Below are positions 41,910 to 49,681 of a DNA stretch of 50,875 nt, one piece after another. Both the position numbers and the translations under genes were made by a program. The notes beneath the pieces were generated by a model, which was not told where the DNA came from, did not search any database, and worked only from the letters and a program-made list of their open reading frames with translations. This DNA comes from Oligoflexia bacterium (GTDB lineage Bacteria > Bdellovibrionota > UBA1018 > CAIPTA01), in NCBI GenBank assembly GCA_023954355.1, contig JAMLID010000023.1, positions 1 to 50,875 on the forward strand, written 5' to 3'. Position 1 is the first letter of the stretch; every line of letters begins with the position of its first letter.

Positions 41910-43319
41910 TTACGTAAAATGTACAAGTGAGCCAAAATCATCTACGATTCGCTCTCTCTCTTTTAAAAAGTCACTATTATTTTTATGGAAACTTAAGTGA
42001 ATTGCCTCTTCTTTGTAAGAAGAAAACTCTGCTCTTGCCCAAGATTGAAAAGGAGAAAAATAAACTCCATCTGCATTTAGATCTTTGCCTAAGACTGAAA
42101 AAGCGTACATTGATCTATAATTTTCTAACCGATAAACAAATAAAATATTAAAACTTAAAAATTCGCCGGCTTTTCTTTTTTTTGAAACCCAGCGAAGGTT
42201 TTCATTTAAAACCGTCCAATTACCTCCCCTAACCTTCTTGTACGTTTCTTCATCACCCGCATCAATAGAAACAAGCACTCGGTTAATAGCTTTACTTCCG
42301 GGTAATAACTCTGTCATTGTTTTTTCATTCAACAATAAGCCATTAGTATGTAACTCCATTAACTGTAATTTCGGAAACATATCTAAGTTTCTAATTAAGT
42401 CCCTCATGTACTTACTAAATAAAGGCTCTCCATCGCCTGCAATTCGTAGTCGGTTTAAGTTAGGCTGGAACTTCTTTAAAGCAAGATCTGCTTTTTCTCT
42501 CTTCTCTTCAGCCTCTTCGCTTAATTGATAAATATAGTCAGGCCTACAGCTTGGACATTTTAAATTGCATCGCGCATCTGCCAAGAGTGTGCTTTCTGTA
42601 GGCGTAGGCATTTTAGTTTCAGCATTTTTTATAGCATCTATAGCTTTTTGCGTGAGCAAAAATTCTTTTTGAGATTCAGCAAATTTTTCGATTTCATCAT
42701 AAGTAGTAAACTCTGTGTGACAGAGGTCTCTCTTACAGAACTTATAATCTCCATTATAAATTGACTCTCTAAGTTTTTCTGCCTGCAGACTATTCCAAAC
42801 ATCTTCGGTTTCAATTGCTAAATTATGATATTCATCGGTAAGCCAAGGCGCACAACAAGGCACAAAACTCTTGCCTCCGTTAAGCTCTATTCTGGTGAAC
42901 GGCATTGGACACAAAGGTGAATTAAGCAACCTTTTAGAAATAAGGTTTAGTTTCGTAAAGCAAAAGCCTAACTCTCTCGGATCTTGAGGAGCAAATGAAA
43001 ACTCAATGCTATTTACTCGTGAAATCGTAAATCGAATTTGCTCAGCGTCTTGAATGAAAACATTCTCAGACCAAAAAGACATTCGTCCACTAAACTGCTT
43101 TTCTAAAATTAGGCATCCGTCAATATATACAGAACCTATTGTTGCTCGGTTTTCATCACCAGGAACCTCTAATGAAAACCGAAACTCATAGCTTTCTTCT
43201 TTTTTAGGTATTTTGAAAAATATTTCTCTACCTTTTTGCCATCGCCAAATTTTAGGGTACTGCCCCTCGGCTGCAAAAAAATGAATATTTTCTGTTTTCA
43301 AGTAATCAAGAACCAACAT
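41910..43319 (-). CDS. Radical SAM protein with N-terminal SPASM/twitch-like domain
   Basis: 469 residues. Residues 1 to about 125 form a beta-rich region without a known motif. Residues 137-200 look like a SPASM/twitch module: CPMPFTRIELNGG, VPCCAPW, VWNSLQAEKLRESIYNG, CKRDLC (Cys137, 155, 156, 195, 200). The radical SAM core follows with CNLKCPSC (Cys251, 255, 258), LRIAGDGEPL, MELHTNGLLL and VLVSIDAGDEETYKKVRGG. This order is the reverse of ordinary SPASM enzymes, where the auxiliary cluster is C-terminal. An N-twitch radical SAM subfamily is known. No precursor peptide gene is evident next to it. Substrate unknown. Confidence 0.85.
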   Translation of the reverse strand: MLVLDYLKTENIHFFAAEGQYPKIWRWQKGREIFFKIPKKEESYEFRFSLEVPGDENRATIGSVYIDGCLILEKQFSGRMSFWSENVFIQDAEQIRFTISRVNSIEFSFAPQDPRELGFCFTKLNLISKRLLNSPLCPMPFTRIELNGGKSFVPCCAPWLTDEYHNLAIETEDVWNSLQAEKLRESIYNGDYKFCKRDLCHTEFTTYDEIEKFAESQKEFLLTQKAIDAIKNAETKMPTPTESTLLADARCNLKCPSCRPDYIYQLSEEAEEKREKADLALKKFQPNLNRLRIAGDGEPLFSKYMRDLIRNLDMFPKLQLMELHTNGLLLNEKTMTELLPGSKAINRVLVSIDAGDEETYKKVRGGNWTVLNENLRWVSKKRKAGEFLSFNILFVYRLENYRSMYAFSVLGKDLNADGVYFSPFQSWARAEFSSYKEEAIHLSFHKNNSDFLKERERIVDDFGSLVHFT

Positions 43320-43360
43320 GTTAAAAAATAGTAGAAGGATACTATCCTATGAGCAACGAC

Positions 43361-44320
43361 TTATTGCGCAGAACCTGCTGTGCCCTCGCCCTGAGAAGGA
43401 GAGTTAACATCCCCTGAACCAGATGCTTTATTTTTTGGCTGTAAGCCAAAGGACAATAAATTACATTGCGCTAGAGAACGCATAGCACCACCAACTACAT
43501 TAATTTCTGATGTATAAGGATGAATAAAATGTTTTTCGATAAGCTTATCAGCCTCTTCAGCTTTAACCCCTTTATCGAGAGCATTTTTCTTGGCAATTTC
43601 TTTCATTCTTTTTAACTGGCGTTCTTTAAATTCTTTCGTCTCTAGTTTACCAGCCCATACTTGATCTGCATCGCTCTGTAGCTGGACACAATTTTCATTA
43701 TTGATATCAAAACCACCAACCCAAGAATTATCAAAAAACTCTATGGGCTCACAACTATCGCCTTTACCTTTTAGTGATAAAATGCGAACAAAAATTCCCT
43801 GTCCATCAGCAGAAAGAAAAGGATGCGGATATCCAACAGGAACCCCCTTAACCCTTTCTAGTCCTGTTTTTGGATCTTTCTCTAACTGTAAAATTTCTTT
43901 TTTTACTTTTTGAAGAAGCAAAGATGTAGCTTTAGGAGAAGATGAATTCACTAAAACCAGCCGTTCTACTTCTTTTGTAGTCGATGAACGAACCAACTGA
44001 ATGATGATTCCTCCCATCCAGTATGACTCCACTCTTTTTTTGTCTATCGTACTTACAGAGCGTTGTATTTGCTGAGCTACGGACGGCACAGGATAACCAA
44101 AAAAACCCGCTTGGCGAAAAATCGTATAAAGAGCACTTTCGCAGGCTTGCTTCTTTTCTTTCAGAAACGGGTATCCAAGTAAAATGCTAGTTTGAATATA
44201 GTTTTTATAAATTTTCTCATACTCTTGAAGACTAAGTTTATCGGCTCCTGGCCCTAAATAAGGCAAGGGGTCTGCCGCAAAAACAATTTTGAGACTTAAG
44301 AGTAGAGAGAGAAAAATCAC
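43361..44320 (-). CDS. Exported protein of unknown function in the rpoZ operon
   Basis: 319 residues with a signal peptide ([17 protein letters not shown]). The mature chain has four cysteines and a mixed helix-strand pattern; the C-terminal 20 residues are low-complexity Ser/Gly ([16 protein letters not shown]). No family is recognised. Its ATG overlaps the rpoZ stop (four bases), so it is translated with omega, an odd pairing of an exported protein with an RNA polymerase subunit. The radical SAM gene follows 41 bases later. Confidence 0.75.
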   Translation of the reverse strand: MIFLSLLLSLKIVFAADPLPYLGPGADKLSLQEYEKIYKNYIQTSILLGYPFLKEKKQACESALYTIFRQAGFFGYPVPSVAQQIQRSVSTIDKKRVESYWMGGIIIQLVRSSTTKEVERLVLVNSSSPKATSLLLQKVKKEILQLEKDPKTGLERVKGVPVGYPHPFLSADGQGIFVRILSLKGKGDSCEPIEFFDNSWVGGFDINNENCVQLQSDADQVWAGKLETKEFKERQLKRMKEIAKKNALDKGVKAEEADKLIEKHFIHPYTSEINVVGGAMRSLAQCNLLSFGLQPKNKASGSGDVNSPSQGEGTAGSAQ

Positions 44321-44547
44321 TGGGTTAAGCTAGGATCCAAGGCCTCTTGAACTTCCATTTTACGAATATGAAAGCGAACTTTACCCGCAGCGATTTCACG
44401 AAGAGCCGTAACAACTTCGTTATTCTTGCACTGCACCAATGGGTCAGCGCCACGAAACAACTGCCTAGCTCTCTTGGTGCAAAGGTGCACTAGCTCGTAG
44501 CGGTTGTTTACAAAATTAATACAATCGTCGACGGTTACTCTTGCCAT
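44317..44547 (-). CDS. rpoZ: RNA polymerase omega subunit
   Basis: 76-residue omega subunit, which promotes RNA polymerase assembly and in proteobacteria contributes to ppGpp response. The diagnostic run [20 protein letters not shown] is followed by [17 protein letters not shown] and [16 protein letters not shown]. The ribosome site AAGGAGA lies seven bases ahead. It is preceded by clpX with a hairpin in the gap and overlaps the next exported-protein gene. Confidence 0.95.
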   Translation of the reverse strand: MARVTVDDCINFVNNRYELVHLCTKRARQLFRGADPLVQCKNNEVVTALREIAAGKVRFHIRKMEVQEALDPSLTQ

Positions 44548-44563
44548 GAAATTCTCCTTAGAA

Positions 44564-44585
44564 GGCCCAAGATAGATTTTGGGCC
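44564..44585 (-). terminator. Hairpin between clpX and rpoZ, possible attenuator
   Basis: GGCCCAA (44564-44570) and TTGGGCC (44579-44585) form a perfect seven-pair stem with an eight-base loop, in the 65-base gap between clpX and rpoZ. On the minus strand the stem is followed by TTCT and then the rpoZ ribosome site. It could be a weak terminator, an attenuator or an mRNA-processing signal. Confidence 0.45.
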
Positions 44586-44612
44586 GATTCTTGTCAAGAG
44601 AAGGCTAGATTC

Positions 44613-45932
44613 CTATGCAATTTCTTCTTCAGATCCAGACTTTTTGCCTGTTTTTTCCTTTTCAGACTTCACTGGGGTTGGATCTGCATAAAGCAACTCA
44701 GGCTTAAGGTTTTGTTCAATTACCTCTTTAGTAACCTTACAAGACTTAATATTTTTTGCCCCCGGAATCTCATACATTACATCAAGCATATGTTGCTCTA
44801 GTACGGCTCTTAGTCCCCTAGCCCCAGTTTTTCTTCGAATTGCCTCATGAGCGATTACTTTTATCGCTTCATCGTCAAACTGAAGGTCTACATTATCCAT
44901 TTTAAAGAGTGCTTGGTACTGCTTCACAAGAGCATTTTTTGGCTTCGTTAAAATATCTACTAAAGCCGCCTCATCTAGTTCATTTAAAGTAGCCACTACC
45001 GGTAACCTTCCCACGAACTCAGGAATCAAACCAAAGCGAACTAAGTCTTCGGGCTCAATAGAAGAAAAGAGTTCAGAGTGAGACATTTTCTTTTTGCCGC
45101 CACCACCTGAACCAAAGCCCATAGAGCTTTTACCTACGCGAGAAGATATGGTTTGGTCTAACCCAACGAAAGCACCACCACAAATAAATAAAATATTAGC
45201 GGTATCAACTTGTATAAATTCTTGTTGCGGATGCTTTCTACCACCTTTAGGTGGAACATTTGCAACAGTGCCTTCAATTATTTTTAAAAGCGCTTGTTGA
45301 ACACCTTCACCAGAAACGTCTCGGGTAATCGAGGGGTTTTCACTTTTTCTCGTAATTTTATCTACTTCGTCTATATATACGATACCTTTTTGAGCTCTTT
45401 GAACATCGAAATCACAATTTTGCAAAAGATTGAGAATAATATTTTCTACGTCTTCACCTACATAACCCGCCTCAGTTAAGGTGGTAGCATCTGCCACAGC
45501 AAATGGTACATTTAACATTTTCGCTAAGGTTTGCGCTAAAAGTGTTTTCCCTGAACCAGTAGGCCCAATCAGTAGAATGTTAGACTTTTGAAGCTCAACA
45601 CCACCAGTAGCTTTAGTGCCTGAGTTCATAATTCTCTTGTAGTGGTTGTATACAGCCACAGACAAAACTTTCTTTGCCTTGTCTTGCCCAACAACATACT
45701 CATCTAAATGCTTTTTAATGTCTTCGGGCTTAGGCAGTGTATCTAGACTTGGCTTTTTCGCAGTCGCATCTTTACCGCCAGTGTCTTCGTGAATAATGTC
45801 ATTACAAAGATCAATACACTCATCACAAATATATACACTGGGACCAGCAATTAACTTCTTTACTTCTCTTTGGCTTTTTCCACAAAAAGAACAATAAAGA
45901 GTACTGGTATTGCCTGTATTTGATTTTGTCAT
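44613..45932 (-). CDS. clpX: ClpX ATPase subunit of ClpXP protease
   Basis: 439-residue AAA+ unfoldase feeding substrates to ClpP. It has the N-terminal zinc-binding domain with Cys14, Cys17, Cys36 and Cys39 ([15 protein letters not shown]), Walker A GPTGSGKT at 123-130, Walker B VYIDEVDK, the pore-loop region and sensor blocks [24 protein letters not shown] and [14 protein letters not shown]. The last 20 residues are a Lys/Glu/Ser-rich tail. It starts inside clpP (four-base overlap), confirming the clpP-clpX operon. Confidence 0.98.
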   Translation of the reverse strand: MTKSNTGNTSTLYCSFCGKSQREVKKLIAGPSVYICDECIDLCNDIIHEDTGGKDATAKKPSLDTLPKPEDIKKHLDEYVVGQDKAKKVLSVAVYNHYKRIMNSGTKATGGVELQKSNILLIGPTGSGKTLLAQTLAKMLNVPFAVADATTLTEAGYVGEDVENIILNLLQNCDFDVQRAQKGIVYIDEVDKITRKSENPSITRDVSGEGVQQALLKIIEGTVANVPPKGGRKHPQQEFIQVDTANILFICGGAFVGLDQTISSRVGKSSMGFGSGGGGKKKMSHSELFSSIEPEDLVRFGLIPEFVGRLPVVATLNELDEAALVDILTKPKNALVKQYQALFKMDNVDLQFDDEAIKVIAHEAIRRKTGARGLRAVLEQHMLDVMYEIPGAKNIKSCKVTKEVIEQNLKPELLYADPTPVKSEKEKTGKKSGSEEEIA

Positions 45933-46555
45933 TTTCTCTCCTCTGCCTGCTCGTGACGAGTAACTACCTTATCAATCAATCCGTATTTCATTGCATCTTC
46001 AGCACTCATATAGTTATCACGATCTGTATCTTTTTCGATGCGCTCTATAGGCTGCCCAGTATGCTCTGCTAACATTTTATTTAGGCGCCCTTTTAAATAT
46101 AAAATTTCTTTTGCTTGAATCTCTATATCAGAAGCCTGCCCACGCGCACCACCCAATGGCTGGTGAATCATGATTCGAGAATTTGGTAAAGAATATCTCT
46201 TACCCTTCGTACCTGCAGAAAGCAAGAACGCGCCCATAGAGGCGGCCATTCCTAAACAAAAAGTATTTACATCGCACTTTACAAATCTCATCACATCGTA
46301 AATTGCCAAACCCGCAGATACAGATCCGCCCGGACTATTAATATAAAAATTAATATCTCTATCAGGTTCGTTGTTTTCTAAAAAAAGCATTTGCGCGATG
46401 ATTAAATTGGCAACCGTATCGTTCACCTCTGTGCCCAAAAAAATAATCCGATCGAGCATTAAGCGCGAATATATGTCGTACTGACGTTCACCTCTTGGGG
46501 TTTGTTCGATCACAATAGGATTAGGGATATACATAGATGGTTTAAATGAATTCAC
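45929..46555 (-). CDS. clpP: ClpP protease subunit
   Basis: 208-residue serine peptidase of the ClpXP/ClpAP complex. Triad: Ser106 in [10 protein letters not shown], His131 in IMIHQPLGG and Asp180 in [30 protein letters not shown] forms the substrate strand. The start is GTG at 46555 with AAGGAG nine bases ahead; the internal Met8 (MYIPNPIV) is where shorter homologues begin, so the first seven residues could be a propeptide-like extension. No trigger-factor gene lies upstream. It is divergent from dusB. Confidence 0.97.
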   Translation of the reverse strand: MNSFKPSMYIPNPIVIEQTPRGERQYDIYSRLMLDRIIFLGTEVNDTVANLIIAQMLFLENNEPDRDINFYINSPGGSVSAGLAIYDVMRFVKCDVNTFCLGMAASMGAFLLSAGTKGKRYSLPNSRIMIHQPLGGARGQASDIEIQAKEILYLKGRLNKMLAEHTGQPIERIEKDTDRDNYMSAEDAMKYGLIDKVVTRHEQAEERK

Positions 46556-46610
46556 AGAAGCTCCTTATTTTCGTATCGGAAGAGTCAACCAAAACTTGAT
46601 TTCATTTTTC

Positions 46611-46616
46611 ATTATA
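46611..46616 (-). promoter_or_regulatory. Candidate -10 box for the clpP operon
   Basis: The minus strand reads TATAAT here, 56 bases before the clpP GTG. No good -35 is seen at 17 bases. Confidence 0.4.
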
Positions 46617-46631
46617 AAGGAAAACACAAAA

Positions 46632-46660
46632 TTGACACCAGGCAAAATTCTAGATATGTA
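46632..46660 (+). promoter_or_regulatory. Candidate promoter for dusB
   Basis: A perfect TTGACA (46632-46637), 17-base spacer, then TATGTA (46655-46660). An alternative -10 is TAGAAT at 46659. The dusB ATG is at 46703 with GAGG just ahead. It lies 16-20 bases from the clpP -10 box on the other strand, so the two promoters face apart and overlap in the -35 zone. Confidence 0.5.
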
Positions 46661-46702
46661 GAATCTTTCAGAAAATGTTCAAAAAGGTAAGAATGAGGCT
46701 TT

Positions 46703-47710
46703 ATGAAAATTGGCTCAATAGAAGTTAAAGGACTTTGCCGTTTAGCCCCTATGGCAGGGGTTTCTAACACCCCTTTTCGCCTCTTATGCAAAGAATTAGG
46801 CTCTTCCCTTACTACTTCTGAAGAAATAAGTGCCAAAGCCCTTGTACACGGTAGCGAAAAAACCTTTGCCTTAGCCGGCTATTTGCCCGAAGAAAAACCC
46901 ATAGCAATTCAAATTTTTGGATCTGAACCAGAGCATTTAGGAGAAGCGGCTGCCATCATGGAACAAAAAGGTGCCGACATTATTGACTTAAATATGGGGT
47001 GCCCTGTACCCAAAATAACAAAAACAGGCGCTGGATCAGCCCTCATGAAAGATGAAAAAAAAGCGGCTCTTATCTTTCAAACTATAAGAAAATCCATTCA
47101 AGTGCCTTTTACGATTAAAATTCGAGGTGGTTGGGATGACCACACGATCAATGCCCCTCAAATAGCTAAAATAGCCCAAGAAGAAGGGGTTGATGCTATT
47201 GCCGTACACCCGAGAACCAGATCACAGCAATACACAGGAAAAGCTCCCTGGGAGATTATAAGGCAAGTTGTTGAGGCTGTATCTATTCCAGTAACTGGTA
47301 ATGGAGATGTTCGCTCGTGGGAAGACGCTCTTCGAATGCAAGAGCAAACCAGATGTCAAAGCGTAATGATTGGTAGAGGGGCTTTAGGTAGACCTTGGGT
47401 TTTTGACCAAAGTTTTGAAGTTTTATCTTCCTACGAACAGCATCAGAGAAAATTTCAAATCATCTCTAGGCACTTAACTTTAATTCGAGACCATATGCCC
47501 GAAAAATTTGCGCTCATTCAAATGAAAAAACACCTGGGCTGGTATATTAGTGGAACGCAAAATGCGCCAGAATCAAGAGCAAAGGTTTTCACCTTTCAAA
47601 ACACCTCTGATTTACAAAAGTGGTTCTTAGAGTACTGGCCAGAATCATTTCGTAAGCTCTATTCGCCTACTACAAGTGCCTTTAAAGAAGAGTCTCTAAG
47701 CGCTCTTTAG
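46703..47710 (+). CDS. dusB: tRNA-dihydrouridine synthase, DusB type
   Basis: 335-residue FMN-dependent enzyme reducing uridine to dihydrouridine in tRNA D-loops. Signatures are RLAPMAGVSNTPFRLLCKELG, the catalytic Cys100 in LNMGCPVPKITKTGAGSALM, FTIKIRGGWD, AVHPRTRSQQYTGKA, PVTGNGDVRSWEDAL and IGRGALGRPWVF. The pattern fits the DusB/NifR3 branch. It is monocistronic and convergent with the small acidic protein gene, their ends overlapping by four bases. Confidence 0.95.
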   Translation: MKIGSIEVKGLCRLAPMAGVSNTPFRLLCKELGSSLTTSEEISAKALVHGSEKTFALAGYLPEEKPIAIQIFGSEPEHLGEAAAIMEQKGADIIDLNMGCPVPKITKTGAGSALMKDEKKAALIFQTIRKSIQVPFTIKIRGGWDDHTINAPQIAKIAQEEGVDAIAVHPRTRSQQYTGKAPWEIIRQVVEAVSIPVTGNGDVRSWEDALRMQEQTRCQSVMIGRGALGRPWVFDQSFEVLSSYEQHQRKFQIISRHLTLIRDHMPEKFALIQMKKHLGWYISGTQNAPESRAKVFTFQNTSDLQKWFLEYWPESFRKLYSPTTSAFKEESLSAL

Positions 47711-47913
47711 TTTTTTACTGTATCTTCGTGAGCTTCTTCTGCCTCTAAGACAACATGCGCTAAATAATCAGCTAATGCCTCACGCAGACTTTCCATCGTT
47801 AATTGTTCTGGATTTACTCCCTTACGAAGCAAAAGTGCTTTTAACTCTTCTCCGATTAAATTCTCAGGTAAACCCGTCAGCTCCGTGACTTCAGAAAACA
47901 ATTTATTTCCCAT
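47707..47913 (-). CDS. Small acidic protein of unknown function
   Basis: 68 residues. The ATG at 47913 is chosen over a start at 47931 because GGTGGAG lies 4-10 bases before it. The sequence is compact and helical, with GLPENLIGEELKALLLRKGV and TMESLREALADYLAHVVLE, and an acidic tail (EAEEAHEDTVKN). No signal peptide or known motif. The length and clean helix pattern suggest a soluble regulatory or adaptor protein. Convergent with dusB. Confidence 0.7.
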   Translation of the reverse strand: MGNKLFSEVTELTGLPENLIGEELKALLLRKGVNPEQLTMESLREALADYLAHVVLEAEEAHEDTVKN

Positions 47914-48077
47914 ATAACTCCACCTCAACACATCAACCCTTCTGCCAGGGCCTCAAAACCGCTTACAACCTCTTACAACTCCAAGCCTACAAAATTTTTT
48001 CCCCTTTGCAAGAAGAAAACTATGCAATAAGCATAAAGTAGTTTTTCTTTAAGATTTTGTTAGAAAAAGGAGACCAT

Positions 48078-49619
48078 ATGAAAATCTTTTCGTTATTAAT
48101 TGGTTTAACCCTTGCTTTCACAGCATACGCTTCTAAGCAAGAGTTCAACATCCGCATTCACTCAGAACCACCAACATTAGACTGGAACCTGGCTACCGAT
48201 AACGTGTCAATTACTCTGCTCCAGAACCTAATGGAAGGCTTGGCTAGCTATAATGATAAACTAGAGCCCGTCCCTGCCTTAGCTGAAAACTGGAAGGTTT
48301 CTAAAGATGGAAAAACCTATACCTATACTTTAAAAAAAGGAATCAAGTGGAGCGACGGCACACCCCTTACAGCTCAGCATTTCTGGGACTCATGGGAGCG
48401 TTTATTGAACCCAAAAACCGCTTCTGAATATGCTTACTTTCTTTTCGACGTAAAGGGTGCTCAAGAATATAACGAAGGAAAATTAACAGACTCTTCTAAA
48501 CTAGGAATTAAAGTGGTTGGTGACGATAAGTTTGTAGTCACTCTAAACAAGAGAGCTTCTTTTTTTCCAACAATTCCTACCTTCACAGCTACTTTTCCCA
48601 TTCGAAAAGATCTGATTGCAAAGCATGGTGATAAATGGACAATGCCTGGCAATATGCAGGTACTTGGCCCATTTCAACTGACAGAGTGGAAGCATGACTC
48701 AAAGGTTGTTCTCCAGGCAAACCCTAATTACTATAACGGCAAAGTTGCTTTAGAAAAAGTAAACGCTTATATCGTTAATGAAGACACAACTGCGATCAAT
48801 ATGTTTGAGAGTGGATCTTTACATTACGTATCTCGCCTACCAGCTTTAGAGATTGACCGACTGAAAAAGAGCCCTGCATATAAAAATGCTCCATTCTTAC
48901 GAGGCTACTACTATGGCTTTAATATGAATAAGCCACCGTTCAATGACGTACGCGTACGAAAAGCTTTTGCACATGCAATAGACCGAAAACAAATTGTTAC
49001 TTTACTCAAGGGGGGGCAAATTCCTACCACGAGCTGGGTTCCAAAAGGCATGCCCGGCTATGAACCAACAGTAGGCCTAGACTTTGATCCTAAAAAAGCT
49101 AAAGCCTTACTAGCCGAAGCTGGCTACCCAGAAGGTAAAGGCTTTCCTGATGTGACCTTTATGTTTGACACAAGAGATGACAATAAAGTGATCGCAGAAC
49201 GCCTACAAGCAATGTGGAGAGAGAATCTTAACGTAAATTTGAAAGCACAAAATGAAGATTGGAAGGTTTATTTAAACCGATTAAAGTCTGATGTTCCTGC
49301 AATGTTTCGCCTCGGCTGGGGTGCAGACTATCCAGATCCGGATAACTTTTTAAACCTATTTACCTCGTTTAGTGGCAATAACCACACTCAATGGAAAAAT
49401 AAGGAATACGACAATATAATTGCAAAAGCTGCTGGTGAGCCTAATATGGCTAAGCGGTTGCGTTTGTATAAACAAGCACAGGTCTTGTTAACAGAAAAAG
49501 ATGTAGCCATCATTCCACTGTTTATTGATTCACTTAACGTTTTAGTTTCTCCTACAGTAAAAGGGTTAAGCTTAAACGCCATGGACCAATTGCAATTACG
49601 TGATGTAAAAATGCAATAA
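48078..49619 (+). CDS. oppA: Peptide ABC transporter substrate-binding protein, OppA type
   Basis: 513-residue periplasmic solute-binding protein of the SBP_bac_5 family, binding oligopeptides. The start at 48078 has AAAGGAGA ahead; an upstream in-frame TTG is not needed. The signal peptide MKIFSLLIGLTLAFTAYA has no lipobox, so the protein is soluble. The family signature is seen in EPPTLDWN, LKKGIKWSDGTPLTAQHFWDSWERLL, NPNYYNG and GWGADYPDPDNFLNLF. No oppBCDF permease or ATPase genes follow, so the gene is an orphan here and may serve a transporter elsewhere. An intrinsic terminator follows. Confidence 0.93.
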   Translation: MKIFSLLIGLTLAFTAYASKQEFNIRIHSEPPTLDWNLATDNVSITLLQNLMEGLASYNDKLEPVPALAENWKVSKDGKTYTYTLKKGIKWSDGTPLTAQHFWDSWERLLNPKTASEYAYFLFDVKGAQEYNEGKLTDSSKLGIKVVGDDKFVVTLNKRASFFPTIPTFTATFPIRKDLIAKHGDKWTMPGNMQVLGPFQLTEWKHDSKVVLQANPNYYNGKVALEKVNAYIVNEDTTAINMFESGSLHYVSRLPALEIDRLKKSPAYKNAPFLRGYYYGFNMNKPPFNDVRVRKAFAHAIDRKQIVTLLKGGQIPTTSWVPKGMPGYEPTVGLDFDPKKAKALLAEAGYPEGKGFPDVTFMFDTRDDNKVIAERLQAMWRENLNVNLKAQNEDWKVYLNRLKSDVPAMFRLGWGADYPDPDNFLNLFTSFSGNNHTQWKNKEYDNIIAKAAGEPNMAKRLRLYKQAQVLLTEKDVAIIPLFIDSLNVLVSPTVKGLSLNAMDQLQLRDVKMQ

Positions 49620-49632
49620 TATCTACTTCTAA

Positions 49633-49681
49633 AAAAATCCTGACTCAGCTACTCTTATATCATGGGCTGGTCAGGATTTTT
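49633..49681 (+). terminator. Intrinsic terminator after oppA
   Basis: AAAAATCCTGAC and GTCAGGATTTTT pair as a stem extended by CAGC/GCTG, with a loop of about 16 bases and a T-run at the 3' side. The 3' arm overlaps the start of the next gene. Confidence 0.7.

Noticed and set aside
43361..44320. Precursor or partner of the radical SAM enzyme
   Set aside because: It is a 319-residue exported protein with no leader or repeated core region; proximity alone does not make it a substrate.
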